Assembly: GCA_020633205.1 (NCBI GenBank)
Contig: JACKEB010000012.1
Coordinates: 124,001 to 188,000, forward strand
Length of the DNA: 64,000 nt
Direction: 5' to 3'
From: Polyangiaceae bacterium
Lineage (GTDB): Bacteria; Myxococcota_A; Polyangia; Polyangiales; Polyangiaceae
Positions within the stretch are counted from its first letter, which is position 1; each line of letters begins with the position of its first letter. Shown in pieces: positions 1 through 8,389 of this stretch. Both the position numbers and the translations under genes were made by a program. The notes below the pieces were generated by a model. It ran no database searches and had not been told where the DNA came from. It saw only the letters and a program-made list of their open reading frames with translations.

Positions 1-129
1 ATTCAGGCGCCGGGGTCGGTGGACGTGGAGTCGCTCAGCTCGAGCACGCACGCGCTGCTACGCGAAGTCGGTGGCAGCCTGGGCGACCGCGAGCTGGCGC
101 GGCGCCAGCTTAGATTGCTGGAGCGCTAG
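1..129 (+). CDS. C-terminal fragment of an unidentified protein
   Basis: An open frame runs from the first base of the window to a TAG at 127-129 and encodes the last 42 residues of a protein that starts outside the window. The tail is polar and probably helical, with Arg/Leu-rich ending (RRQLRLLER). No family can be recognised from so little sequence. It converges on the next gene, with only one base between the stops. Confidence 0.5.
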   Translation: MQAPGSVDVESLSSSTHALLREVGGSLGDRELARRQLRLLER

Positions 130-130
130 C

Positions 131-397
131 TCAACCCGGGGTTTCGACGAACTTCATGAGGTCGCGCTCGATGGAGCGCATGGTCTCGAGCAGCTCGTGC
201 TTGAAATCGCCGCCCTTGGAGTTCAGGGCTCCGGCCAACGTCTCGAGCCGACGCTCGACATCGTCCCACGCTTGCATCGCGTCTTTGCTGCCAAGGTGGG
301 CTTTGAGAGCGATGCGATCCCGGAGCTGTTGCAGGTTTTCATACTCGCGGCGCATGGTAGCCGAGAGCTGACGCTTGGTTTCTTGAGTGGTTTCCAT
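131..397 (-). CDS. small helical hypothetical protein
   Basis: An 88-residue protein, all charged amphipathic helix by eye (Met-Glu-Thr-Thr start, many Glu/Arg/Leu, no Cys, no signal peptide). The frame is open up to 442, but the ATG at 397 is preferred because the upstream part is Arg/Pro-rich and looks untranslated. The distribution of Leu and charged residues suggests a coiled coil or small helical bundle. I do not recognise the family. It lies tail to tail with the partial gene at the window edge and upstream of the hemerythrin gene on the same strand, with 192 bases between, so co-transcription is uncertain. Confidence 0.55.
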   Translation of the reverse strand: METTQETKRQLSATMRREYENLQQLRDRIALKAHLGSKDAMQAWDDVERRLETLAGALNSKGGDFKHELLETMRSIERDLMKFVETPG

Positions 398-589
398 GCC
401 CCTGGGTGTGCATCGAGTGTGCCGACGCCCCGGGCCCGCCAAACCCAGGATTTGTCGCTAGTCCTGGGCGCAGTTCGCCGCCTCGGCGCGGCATCGCGCC
501 TCGATCGGTGCTCCCTGACACCCCGAGTGAGCGGGTTGTGATTGCATCGCCCACTTCCGTTGTTGCCGTAGGGATCTATTCGAGCGAGG

Positions 590-985
590 TCAGTGGAGGT
601 ACCTCGAATACTTCGTGTCGATCCCCTTGATGTGCGCCGTCAACCAGCTCTTCAGGAAGAACTTGATCTTGGACTCCGCCCCCGCCTCACCGCTCGATAG
701 CTCTTGCTTCAGCTCGGTGACCTGTTTCACGAGTGCCTCGTGGATGAGTTTGTGACGCGGAAGGTCTGGGTAGTTGTTGCGCGCCATCATCGCCTCTTCG
801 TCTTTGAAGTGATAGGCGGCGAACGAGACCACTTCGTCGAAGATGTTTGCGAGTTCAGCGCGCGAGGCTTTGCGGTCCATCGCGGCAGCGTAGCGGTTGA
901 TGATCTCGAAGAGCTTCTCGTGCTGATCATCCATCTGCACGCTGCCGACGGTGTAGGTCTGAGGTTCCCAGTTGACGAAGGCCAT
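590..985 (-). CDS. bacteriohemerythrin
   Basis: A 131-residue single-domain hemerythrin, the usual length for bacterial stand-alone members. All seven di-iron ligands are visible: His22 (DDQH), His59 and Glu63 (HFKDEE), His78 and His82 (HKLIH), His118 and Asp123 (HIKGID). The protein should bind O2, and perhaps NO, reversibly at a carboxylate-bridged di-iron centre in the cytoplasm. No signal peptide or sensor domain is fused to it, so it is more likely an oxygen carrier or buffer than a chemoreceptor. The start is well supported: GGAG sits 7 bases before the ATG. Next to it on the same strand is a VIT-type metal transporter, which makes an iron-handling context possible but unproven. Confidence 0.95.
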   Translation of the reverse strand: MAFVNWEPQTYTVGSVQMDDQHEKLFEIINRYAAAMDRKASRAELANIFDEVVSFAAYHFKDEEAMMARNNYPDLPRHKLIHEALVKQVTELKQELSSGEAGAESKIKFFLKSWLTAHIKGIDTKYSRYLH

Positions 986-1112
986 CGCGTTACTCCTTGC
1001 TCGATGTTCTGTGCTCGAGAACGGAGTCCGGCATCGCGTCCTTAAGAGATTTCCCGCGATCCGCAGGGGTTTCTGCCCCGTTTTCCTTCCGCGCAGGCTC
1101 TGCGCGAAACCG

Positions 1113-1742
1113 CTACACCCCGAATAGACGGCCCACAGCTGCGGTCAGAGCCATCGCGCCGGCTCCCCAGAAGGTGATGCGCAGCATCGGACGCAGCGGG
1201 GCAGCACCCCCGGCTCGCGCGGAAAGCCAGCCGAGCAGGCTTAGCAAGGGGATGCAGGCTCCGGCGACGCCCCACGCCACGTAACCCTGGGGAAACGCCA
1301 AGATCAGCAAAGTCGGCAAGACGGCGCCCGCGGAGAAGGCGGCCCCTGATGCCAGGGCCGCTTGAATCGGGCGCGCGCTGTGGGTCTCGGAGAAGCCCAG
1401 CTCGTCTCGCGCGTGGGCACCCAGGGCGTCGTGCTGCATCAGCTGCCGCGCGACTTGCAGCGCTAGCTCGGCGGCTAGGCCCCGCTCTACGTAGATCTTC
1501 GTGAGCTCCGCGAGCTCGTACTCTGGGTTCTTTTCGAGCGCTTCGCGTTCGAGATCCAGGTCGGCCTCTTCGGTATCCGCCTGGGAACTCACGGAAACAT
1601 ACTCCCCGGCTGCCATGCTCATCGCGCCGGCCACCAAGCCAGCAAGAGCGGCGAGAAGCACTGTACTCTTGCTCGCGTTCGCCGCGGCGATGCCCACGAT
1701 CAGACTGGCCGTGGAGACGATGCCGTCGTTCGCGCCGAGCAC
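1113..1742 (-). CDS. VIT1/CCC1-family (DUF125) Fe2+/Mn2+ transporter
   Basis: The 209 residues from a GTG at 1742 begin inside the first conserved segment of the VIT family (LGANDGIVSTASLIVG). An acidic cytoplasmic helix region follows (ADLDLEREALEKNPEYE), and then two or three C-terminal membrane helices. The family moves iron or manganese across membranes and has five helices. The conserved first helix normally starts with an RIGWLRAAVLGANDG-like string. That string is encoded upstream in the same frame (to about 1796) but contains no ATG, GTG or TTG. A CTG at 1796, preceded by GAGG, would give 227 residues. The catalogued start is therefore probably short. Function is secure; the start is not. 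Confidence 0.88.
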   Translation of the reverse strand: MLGANDGIVSTASLIVGIAAANASKSTVLLAALAGLVAGAMSMAAGEYVSVSSQADTEEADLDLEREALEKNPEYELAELTKIYVERGLAAELALQVARQLMQHDALGAHARDELGFSETHSARPIQAALASGAAFSAGAVLPTLLILAFPQGYVAWGVAGACIPLLSLLGWLSARAGGAAPLRPMLRITFWGAGAMALTAAVGRLFGV

Positions 1743-1917
1743 GGCAGCGCGAAGCCAGCCAATGCGATGGGTTCGGTGGTGTTCGGGCTTTGCCAGGGAG
1801 GGACCTCGCCGTGTGCCTACGTCATGCAGCGGACCCGGTCAACGGCGGGCTGTGGTGGCGTTCCCAGACTCCCTTGGCGCTGTGCGCGTTTCGATATCGG
1901 CGGTAGTCTGCTGCTCG

Positions 1918-3405
1918 ATGAGTGGGGGAGAGGCGTCGCACGAGGTCGTGATCATCGGGAGCGGCTTCTCGGGGATCGCCCTGGCCATTCGGCTCCGCCA
2001 AGCGGGCTTCGACGACTTCGTGTTGCTCGAACGCGACCGTGAGCTCGGTGGCACTTGGCGCGACAATCAGTACCCGGGTGCCGCGTGTGATGTGCCTGCG
2101 CACCTCTACTCGCTGTCGTTCGAAGCGAAGCCCGATTGGTCGCGCGCATTCGCCACCGCGCCGGAGATCCAGGATTATGTGCTGAGCGTCGTGGAGAAGC
2201 ATGGGTTGCGTCAGCGGACCCTGTTCGGGACTCGCGTGGTCGGCCTCACCTACGACGAAACAGACGGTACCTGGTTGATCCGTACGGAAGGGGATGCCGG
2301 GGAAAGGAGCTTGCGCGCGAGGTTAGTCGTGGTCGCCTGCGGGGGCCTGAGCAACCCTCGGTTTCCGGACATTCCAGGGGCGGAGTCATTCGCTGGCAAG
2401 CTGTTTCACACCGCCCGCTGGGACCACGATTTCGATCTGAAAGGCAAGCGCGTGGCGGTGATCGGCACCGGTGCGAGCGCGATCCAAGTGGTTCCTGCGA
2501 TCGCTGACCAGGTGGGTGAGCTCTGCGTCTTCCAAAGGACGCCGCCCTGGGTGTTCCCGCGCAACGACCGCGAGTTCTCAGAGGCACAGAAGCGCTACTT
2601 CACCGAGCACCCCCGTGCGCGCCGCTGGATGCGCAACACGATCTTCGCCGTAACCGAGCTGATGAGCCTTGGCATGGTGTGGCGAACGCCTCTGCGGCGG
2701 GTCCTCGAGCGGGTGTGTCATGAGCATCGAGCGCGCCAGGTTCCTGACCTCTTGTTGCGCGAGAAGCTGACACCGAACTATCCCCTCGGCTGCAAGCGCA
2801 TGCTGCTGAGCGATGACTACTACCCCGCGCTTTGCAAATCCCATGTGTCCGTGGTCACCGAGCCGATTGTTCGTGTATCTCCACGCGGAATCATCACGCG
2901 GGATGTTCGCGGTCGCGACCTCGAGCGCGAGTTCGATGTCCTGATCGCGGCGACCGGCTTTGATGTGCCTGTGGACACACCCGCTTTTCCGGTGCTGGGA
3001 GCAGCGGGACGTTCGCTGCACACGGAATGGGCGCAAGGCGCCGAGGCTTATTTCGGCGTCTCCATCGCGGGCTTTCCCAACCTAGCGATGCTGATGGGGC
3101 CCAACACGGGTCCCGGTCACACCTCGGTATTGGTCTACACGGAGGCTGAGATCGAGCGCGTGCTCGCAATGCTTCGACATATGCGCGCGGAAACCCTGAA
3201 GAGCATGGACGTGCGTCCGGAGGTCCAGGCGCGCTTCAACCGCGGGGTGCAGGCACGCATGCGGTTCACCAACTGGACGGCTGGCTGCAACAGCTGGTAC
3301 CTGACAAAGCACGGCAAGAACACCTCACTCTGGCCGGGCTTCGCTTCCGAATATGTACTCCGCGCGCGGCGATTCTCTGCGTCGGACTTTAACTGCGAGC
3401 GCTGA
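1918..3405 (+). CDS. Baeyer-Villiger-type FAD monooxygenase
   Basis: A 495-residue flavoprotein. FAD-binding motif GSGFSG lies at residues 14-19, the NADPH-binding motif VIGTGASA at 181-188, and the type I Baeyer-Villiger fingerprint (F-x-G-x3-H-x3-W-D) at 158-169, read as FAGKLFHTARWD. The family inserts an oxygen atom next to a ketone carbonyl using NADPH and O2; many close relatives of this length have unknown substrates (EthA-like). The ATG at 1918 is chosen because homology begins a few residues later; the frame is open further upstream but overlaps the transporter gene. The stop codon abuts the ATG of the next gene (TGAATG), so the two are almost certainly translated together. Confidence 0.93.
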   Translation: MSGGEASHEVVIIGSGFSGIALAIRLRQAGFDDFVLLERDRELGGTWRDNQYPGAACDVPAHLYSLSFEAKPDWSRAFATAPEIQDYVLSVVEKHGLRQRTLFGTRVVGLTYDETDGTWLIRTEGDAGERSLRARLVVVACGGLSNPRFPDIPGAESFAGKLFHTARWDHDFDLKGKRVAVIGTGASAIQVVPAIADQVGELCVFQRTPPWVFPRNDREFSEAQKRYFTEHPRARRWMRNTIFAVTELMSLGMVWRTPLRRVLERVCHEHRARQVPDLLLREKLTPNYPLGCKRMLLSDDYYPALCKSHVSVVTEPIVRVSPRGIITRDVRGRDLEREFDVLIAATGFDVPVDTPAFPVLGAAGRSLHTEWAQGAEAYFGVSIAGFPNLAMLMGPNTGPGHTSVLVYTEAEIERVLAMLRHMRAETLKSMDVRPEVQARFNRGVQARMRFTNWTAGCNSWYLTKHGKNTSLWPGFASEYVLRARRFSASDFNCER

Positions 3406-5064
3406 ATGGGCTTTCTCTCACCCGAACCGCCTCCCTACGACCCGCTCGCGTGGGTCAAGGAGCCCCTGCCAACTCGTGGCCGAATGGTTTGCGAAGCTTG
3501 GGCGCTGCAAGGCTACGGCTCGCCGCCTGCGGTGTACCTCGTATACGCCTTGAAGGTTGCGCTCTACATCTTGGGTTGGGCGCTCTTCTGCACCCTGTCG
3601 CCTTCGCTGGGCGGGCTCTCGGAAGTCGGGCGTTGGTGGCTCGCGCCGCTGGCCTTTCAAAAGGCCATCATCTGGAGCCTACTGTTCGAAGGGCTGGGGC
3701 TTGGCTGCGGGAGTGGACCGCTCACAGGTCGCTACTTTCCGCCCCTCGGCGGCGTGCTGCACTTCTTGCGGCCTGGGACGACGAAGCTCCCGTTATTCCC
3801 CGCGGTACCAGTGCTGGGCGGAGCGCGCCGCACCCTACTCGACGTTGCGCTCTACGCGGGGCTGATCGTCGCAGCCGTGCGCGCGCTCATCGCGCCGGAG
3901 CTGACCGCGTCTCACATCTGGCCCTTGGTGGTGCTCATGCCGCTCCTGGGCGTTTGCGATCGCACCATCTTCCTGGCGCTGCGCTCGGAGCACTACTGGA
4001 CGACGCTGCTCTGCTTTCTGTTCGCGCCCAACTGGATCGCAGGGGCGAAATCCGTCCAGCTAGCGCTGTGGTTCTGGGCAGGTGTGTCCAAGCTGAATCA
4101 TCATTTCCCCACGGTTGTTTGCGTGATGAACAGCAACAGCCCGTTCACGCGCATCCCGGCGTTTCGCAAGTTGATGTACCGGAGCTATCCCGACGACCTC
4201 CGGCCGTCGCGCCTCGCGACCTACATGGGCCATGCGGGTACCGCGCTCGAGCTCGGGGTACCCGCAGTGTTGTTGCTTGCCCCCCAAGGCCCTTACTTGG
4301 TCCTCGGGATTGTCCTGATGTTGATGCTGCACAGCTTCATCACGAGCAACGTCCCGATGGGAGTGCCCATCGAGTGGAACTTCATGGTCGTGTACGGCGG
4401 CTTCGCGCTCTTCTGGGCGCACCCTGATGTACACGTCTGGGACCTCGGCTCGGTTCCCTTGGCCGTAGTGCTTGCGCTGCTCTTGATCGGCGTGCCGCTA
4501 CTCGGCAACCTGTCACCCAAGGCGATCTCGTTCCTGCTGGCCATGCGTTACTACGCAGGCAACTGGGCCTACAGCGTCTGGCTGTTTCGCGGGGAGAGCT
4601 ATCGCAAGCTGGACAAACTAACCAAAGTTGCCCCGTGGATTTACGACCAGCTGGATCGCTTCTACGACCGCGGCACCTCGGTTGGGTTGGTGGGTAAGGT
4701 GATGGCCTTTCGTCTGATGCACTTGCATGGTCGAGCGCTGCCGAAGTTGATCCCGAAGGCGGTACCCGACCTCGCTGAGTATGAGTATCTCGACGGTGAG
4801 CTCGTCGCCGGGATGGCACTTGGTTGGAATTTTGGGGATGGCCACCTGCACAACGAGGTGCTGGTCGACGCGCTCCAGCGTCAGTGCGGCTTCGAGCCAG
4901 GAGAGCTGCGCTGCATCTTCGTCGAGTCGCAGCCGCTCGGAAGAGGGAGCCTTGAATATCGCATCTGCGATGCCGCGAGCGGAGAGCTGGAGCGTGGTGA
5001 GCTGAGCGTCTCCGAGCTGCGAGGAATGCAGCCTTGGGGTGGTGATGGCGTGCCGTCCGAGTAG
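3406..5064 (+). CDS. DUF3556 family multi-helix membrane protein
   Basis: A 552-residue protein with roughly eight to ten hydrophobic segments between residues 45 and 380 and a soluble C-terminal third. The N-terminal string MGFLSPEPPPYDPLAW and the following Trp/Gly-rich segment match what I recall of DUF3556, a family common in mycobacteria and other actinobacteria and without a known function. The ATG directly follows the TGA of the monooxygenase, so translational coupling is expected and the protein may act with that enzyme, for example in handling a lipid or sterol-like substrate in the membrane. That role is inference from adjacency only. Several His residues (NHHF, LHLHG-like) could bind metal. 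Confidence 0.75.
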   Translation: MGFLSPEPPPYDPLAWVKEPLPTRGRMVCEAWALQGYGSPPAVYLVYALKVALYILGWALFCTLSPSLGGLSEVGRWWLAPLAFQKAIIWSLLFEGLGLGCGSGPLTGRYFPPLGGVLHFLRPGTTKLPLFPAVPVLGGARRTLLDVALYAGLIVAAVRALIAPELTASHIWPLVVLMPLLGVCDRTIFLALRSEHYWTTLLCFLFAPNWIAGAKSVQLALWFWAGVSKLNHHFPTVVCVMNSNSPFTRIPAFRKLMYRSYPDDLRPSRLATYMGHAGTALELGVPAVLLLAPQGPYLVLGIVLMLMLHSFITSNVPMGVPIEWNFMVVYGGFALFWAHPDVHVWDLGSVPLAVVLALLLIGVPLLGNLSPKAISFLLAMRYYAGNWAYSVWLFRGESYRKLDKLTKVAPWIYDQLDRFYDRGTSVGLVGKVMAFRLMHLHGRALPKLIPKAVPDLAEYEYLDGELVAGMALGWNFGDGHLHNEVLVDALQRQCGFEPGELRCIFVESQPLGRGSLEYRICDAASGELERGELSVSELRGMQPWGGDGVPSE

Positions 5065-5074
5065 CGCGTCCCGG

Positions 5075-5944
5075 CTAGCCTTCCTTGCAGCGCGCTGCGT
5101 AGGCCGTCGGTGTGAAGCCGATCTGCGCCTTGAAGTCGCGAATGAAGTGCGCCTGGTCGTGGTAACCAAGCTCCAGCGCCAACCGTGGCCAGTCGACAGT
5201 TTCCCCACTGGAAATGCGCTCTGCGGCTTCTTGAGCTCGAGCGCGACACAGGACCCACTTCGGGCTCACACCAACCAGGCGCTCGAACGAGCGCTGTAGC
5301 GATCTGAGGGAGCAACCAGCGAGCGCCGCGAGCTGCTCAGCGCGCTTGAGCTCCCGATCGCTCTGAGCGCGTTCAATCAGGCTATTTAGCTCACGTACCT
5401 GGTCGCGTTCAGCAGCTGGGTAAGCTCGGCAGCGGCCGCACAAGTACTCCTCGAGCAGCTCGCGAGCTCTGGTGAGCCGTTCGTCGCTGAGCCCCGGGTT
5501 CGCAAAGTTCTCGCAGCGCTCGTTCAAATCTCGCGTGAGCGCCGCACCAGGTGCTCCCCAGGTTTCTGCGACGCTGGCTTGAGCACCCAGCCACTCCGTC
5601 ATCGGTCGGTTGCTGAAGGCCGCGAAGCCAGCGGGCTCGAAGCGGACTCCGAGGACGCAGCCTCGGCCTGTTAGATTCGCAACGAAGCGCTCGCCGCTAG
5701 GGCCTACCACGCGCGCCTGGGCGGACTGGAAGCTGACGTTTACTCGAGGAAACGGGAGGATCTCTTGGTCGTGGTGCTGGTTACCCAAGTCCCAGCGCAC
5801 CACCCACACGCGCGACACGAAATCTCGCAGGGTAGGGGCCGTATCGAAGCGCTGCAGATCGAAGCGCCGCAGCCCGAGTGCCGGATTGAGGATCCCGCGC
5901 GTCCCGCTCGAGCCGGTCGGTGCATCTGCGGGGGGCCTCGCCAT
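5075..5944 (-). CDS. AraC-family transcriptional regulator (DUF6597-like sensor domain)
   Basis: A 289-residue regulator. The last ~100 residues carry the paired helix-turn-helix of AraC/XylS proteins (LAALAGCSLRSLQRSFERLVG, then LALELGYHDQAHFIRDFKAQIG). The N-terminal part resembles the DUF6597 ligand domain (LRRFDL, LPFPRVNVSFQ). The ATG at 5944 is preferred over an upstream one at 6040, because an AGAGG lies just before it and the longer version would run into the divergent gene. It faces endonuclease V across 64 bases and converges with the DUF3556 gene. A natural target is the monooxygenase/DUF3556 pair or its own promoter, but no site is obvious. Confidence 0.88.
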   Translation of the reverse strand: MARPPADAPTGSSGTRGILNPALGLRRFDLQRFDTAPTLRDFVSRVWVVRWDLGNQHHDQEILPFPRVNVSFQSAQARVVGPSGERFVANLTGRGCVLGVRFEPAGFAAFSNRPMTEWLGAQASVAETWGAPGAALTRDLNERCENFANPGLSDERLTRARELLEEYLCGRCRAYPAAERDQVRELNSLIERAQSDRELKRAEQLAALAGCSLRSLQRSFERLVGVSPKWVLCRARAQEAAERISSGETVDWPRLALELGYHDQAHFIRDFKAQIGFTPTAYAARCKEG

Positions 5945-6008
5945 GCCTCTCGCCTTAGCGTGGTTTGCGGCGGGTTGCATCGGTTCCCAAACGACGCATG
6001 CTGCCGCG

Positions 6009-6581
6009 ATGCTGCTTGCCCTCGACGTCCAGTACGACACCCCGCGTGTTGGCGCCGCCGCCGTTGGGTTGGTCGGATTCGATGCCTGGGACTCCTCCGC
6101 GGCGCGCTTCGCTCGGCGACTGCTCTCCGACGCGCGTCCCGGCGACTATCAGGCGGGTGCGTTCTACAAGCGCGAACTGCCGTATTTGCTCGAGGCGGTG
6201 CGAGCCCTTCCAGTGGCTCCCAGTGTGGTACTCGTCGATGGTCATGTGTGGCTGGACGCTGAGCCGAGCGGGCAGCCACGGCCAGGCCTCGGCGCCCATT
6301 TGCACCAAGCTCTAGAGGGCCGCGTCCCTGTTGTCGGGATCGCGAAGAACGCCTTCGCGCGCGCTTGCTGTGCCGTGTCAGTTGTGCGCGGGACCAGCGC
6401 GAAGCCGTTGTTTGTCACTTCCGCCGGGTACGAGCTCGATCGTGCCGCCGACGGCGTGCGTCAGATGCACGGTGCACACCGCATCCCAACCCTCATCAAG
6501 CTGGCGGACCAACTGGCGCGAGGACACGCTAGAACTCGAGAAACCCAAGGCGCACTCGCAGACCGAAATCCAACCAGTTGA
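6009..6581 (+). CDS. nfi: endonuclease V
   Basis: A 190-residue enzyme that cuts DNA (and in some organisms RNA) one base 3' of deaminated bases such as inosine. Family blocks are present in order: ALDVQY with Asp6, FYKRELPYLLEA with Glu56, VLVDGH with Asp77, PRPGLGAHLHQAL, GIAKNAF, and a C-terminal HRIPTLIKLADQLAR. The three acidic residues match the metal-binding set of the family. It is a little shorter than the E. coli enzyme (223). The ATG at 6009 is chosen because homology starts at once. The 3' end overlaps the converging gene by 53 bases. Confidence 0.88.
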   Translation: MLLALDVQYDTPRVGAAAVGLVGFDAWDSSAARFARRLLSDARPGDYQAGAFYKRELPYLLEAVRALPVAPSVVLVDGHVWLDAEPSGQPRPGLGAHLHQALEGRVPVVGIAKNAFARACCAVSVVRGTSAKPLFVTSAGYELDRAADGVRQMHGAHRIPTLIKLADQLARGHARTRETQGALADRNPTS

Positions 6582-7167
6582 TCCCCGGCCGCGCCGAGAG
6601 CTCCCGCGAACCCGTGAACACGCGCTCCTCTTCGCTTCCGAGGGGCAAGAGAAACCCCGGGCGAAACCAAAGTTCCACCCCCCGGTACCTAAGGCCGAAC
6701 GGTACAGTGAAGGTGAGGCTACTGCGTGCGCTCGAGCTCGTGTCGAAGTTGGCGAGCAGCGCAGCACCAAACGGGAGCGCGAAATCGCCTCCGAGCGGAT
6801 ATTCGAGTAGCGCGGCCTGGGAGACTTCGAGCAAGCCGTGACCCGTGTGGTGCACGAAGCCCACGCCCAGCTCGCTCACGGTGCGCAGCGCGAAAGGGGG
6901 CAGGAGCGATCCCCAGCGTCCGTCTACGCCCAGTGCCACCCGCGTGTTCCAAAGCTCCCGATCCTCACTCAGACTTTCTGTGGGGAAAGATACCTTTAGT
7001 CGCTCCGGGGTGTATCCGAACTCGACGCCGACCGTCGGCGCCCAGACCACGCGCTGATCCTGCAGGCGTTCCTTGGTTTGGGGGGGAGTTGCGCCTGCAG
7101 GTACCGCCAGCGTACTCATGGCGCAGCTCAGGAGTAGAGTCGCGTTGAATCGCAAGACAGCGTTCAT
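6529..7167 (-). CDS. exported beta-barrel-like protein of unknown function
   Basis: A 212-residue protein with a clear signal peptide (residues 1-27, cleavage after AVPAGA). The rest is rich in alternating hydrophobic/aromatic residues and ends with LDFGLRVRLGFLEF, a pattern of outer-membrane beta strands with a terminal Phe. No Cys. I would place it in the outer membrane or periplasm. Its ATG overlaps the stop of the upstream nitroreductase-like gene (ATGA), so the two form an operon. The 3' end overlaps endonuclease V on the other strand. Family not recognised. Confidence 0.68.
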   Translation of the reverse strand: MNAVLRFNATLLLSCAMSTLAVPAGATPPQTKERLQDQRVVWAPTVGVEFGYTPERLKVSFPTESLSEDRELWNTRVALGVDGRWGSLLPPFALRTVSELGVGFVHHTGHGLLEVSQAALLEYPLGGDFALPFGAALLANFDTSSSARSSLTFTVPFGLRYRGVELWFRPGFLLPLGSEEERVFTGSRELSARPGINWLDFGLRVRLGFLEF

Positions 7168-8342
7168 CGCAGCACCCAGGTGAGCGGCCTGCGGGGGCTC
7201 TTGAGCGCGCGGTCCCACGGTACACCGATGCGAAACAGCATCTGTGCCGTCGACTGGGACTGCTGGTTCAGCACCGCCAGGCGGTTTCCAAAGTCGTTCG
7301 GTAGTCCGAGACTTTGCTCACGATCTTGACGCTCTGCCATTTGGTTGAGCGGCTGCAGCGCGAGGTTCTGCGAAGCCGCCCAGAGTGCGATGCGCTGGTA
7401 GGCGCGCCCCACCAGGAGCTGCTCATCCCGCGAGTCTCGATTGGTCGTGCTCAGGATGCCGTACCCAAATCCGGTCGTCTGATCGCCGCGGGTGCTGTCC
7501 AGCCAGTATTCCCCGGCGGTGCGTGCGCTTGGCTTGCCGGTGCTCTTGCCCAAGAAACGCTTGAGGGCACCAAGTCCCGAGGCGTCCAGCGTTAGACCAT
7601 CGCGATGCGTCTGGATCTCGTCCTTGGTCTGGCGCCACCAGGCATGGCCGGCGTCCAGCATGCTCGTGTCGTCGATTATCGCCGATGTGGCAGCGATGGT
7701 TCCCGCACGGAAATCTTTGGCGCGCGCCCCGCTGAGGAAGCGCAGCTCGACTTGGGGGTCCTCGAGCTGGGCCCTCAGCGCAGCTTCGAGCTCGCCGGGG
7801 GCTGCGCCGTCCACGTACGCGCCGCGATTGGTGTGGCGCCGAGGAATCGCGCGGTAAAGGGCGCTTGGAGTCGCCGCCGCAGGGACCAACTCGACGTCGG
7901 CCACCCACTCAGGAGTTGTGGCGTCCGGTAGGCGCGAGATCCGAGCCTCGAAGCCATTCGCTGCCGCCGCCAGCGCCAAGTTTTCCAGCGCGCAGCCGAG
8001 CCCTATGTGCCGCTCGCGAGCGAGGGAGTCCATGGCGCCGAGGCCGCGTTCCGGATCCACGAAGAGCTGGATGCGGTTCGCTTGGTAGCTGAAGTACCAG
8101 GGCTGCGTGTTGTGAGGGCTCGAGGCCAGCAGCGCAGCGTGGATGAGTCGCTCTTCGGTGCTCTCGCCGGCTCCCGGGAAGCGCCAGGGAGCATAAGCGT
8201 CGCCAGACTCCGCTGGGTACGCCGTACAGGAGACAGCGGATTGGCCGATCAAGGCGCCGAGACCGCTGAGCCCCAGCGCATGAAACGCGCGTCGGGAGAG
8301 CTTGGGAGAGAGCGAAGTGGGCATGCGTTGGAGATAACTCAT
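7164..8342 (-). CDS. Acg-like nitroreductase-fold protein with Tat-type signal
   Basis: A 392-residue protein related to the Acg/nitroreductase-like family, which binds FMN but often lacks reductase activity. Seen: twin-arginine signal (SRRAF at 16-20 followed by HALGLSGLGALIGQSA), a Cys at 39 that might be a lipid-attachment site, the block SSPHNTQPWYF typical of the FMN site, and RRHTNRGAY. The ATG at 8342 has GAGGAG immediately upstream but at very short spacing; ATG 8324 is the alternative. It heads a two-gene operon with the beta-barrel-like protein and is divergent from a LysR gene, which probably controls it. Confidence 0.72.
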   Translation of the reverse strand: MSYLQRMPTSLSPKLSRRAFHALGLSGLGALIGQSAVSCTAYPAESGDAYAPWRFPGAGESTEERLIHAALLASSPHNTQPWYFSYQANRIQLFVDPERGLGAMDSLARERHIGLGCALENLALAAAANGFEARISRLPDATTPEWVADVELVPAAATPSALYRAIPRRHTNRGAYVDGAAPGELEAALRAQLEDPQVELRFLSGARAKDFRAGTIAATSAIIDDTSMLDAGHAWWRQTKDEIQTHRDGLTLDASGLGALKRFLGKSTGKPSARTAGEYWLDSTRGDQTTGFGYGILSTTNRDSRDEQLLVGRAYQRIALWAASQNLALQPLNQMAERQDREQSLGLPNDFGNRLAVLNQQSQSTAQMLFRIGVPWDRALKSPRRPLTWVLR

Positions 8343-8389
8343 GCTCCTCAGGTGGTTAATTGGCTGCGCTCGGCTATCATTTATCCGAA

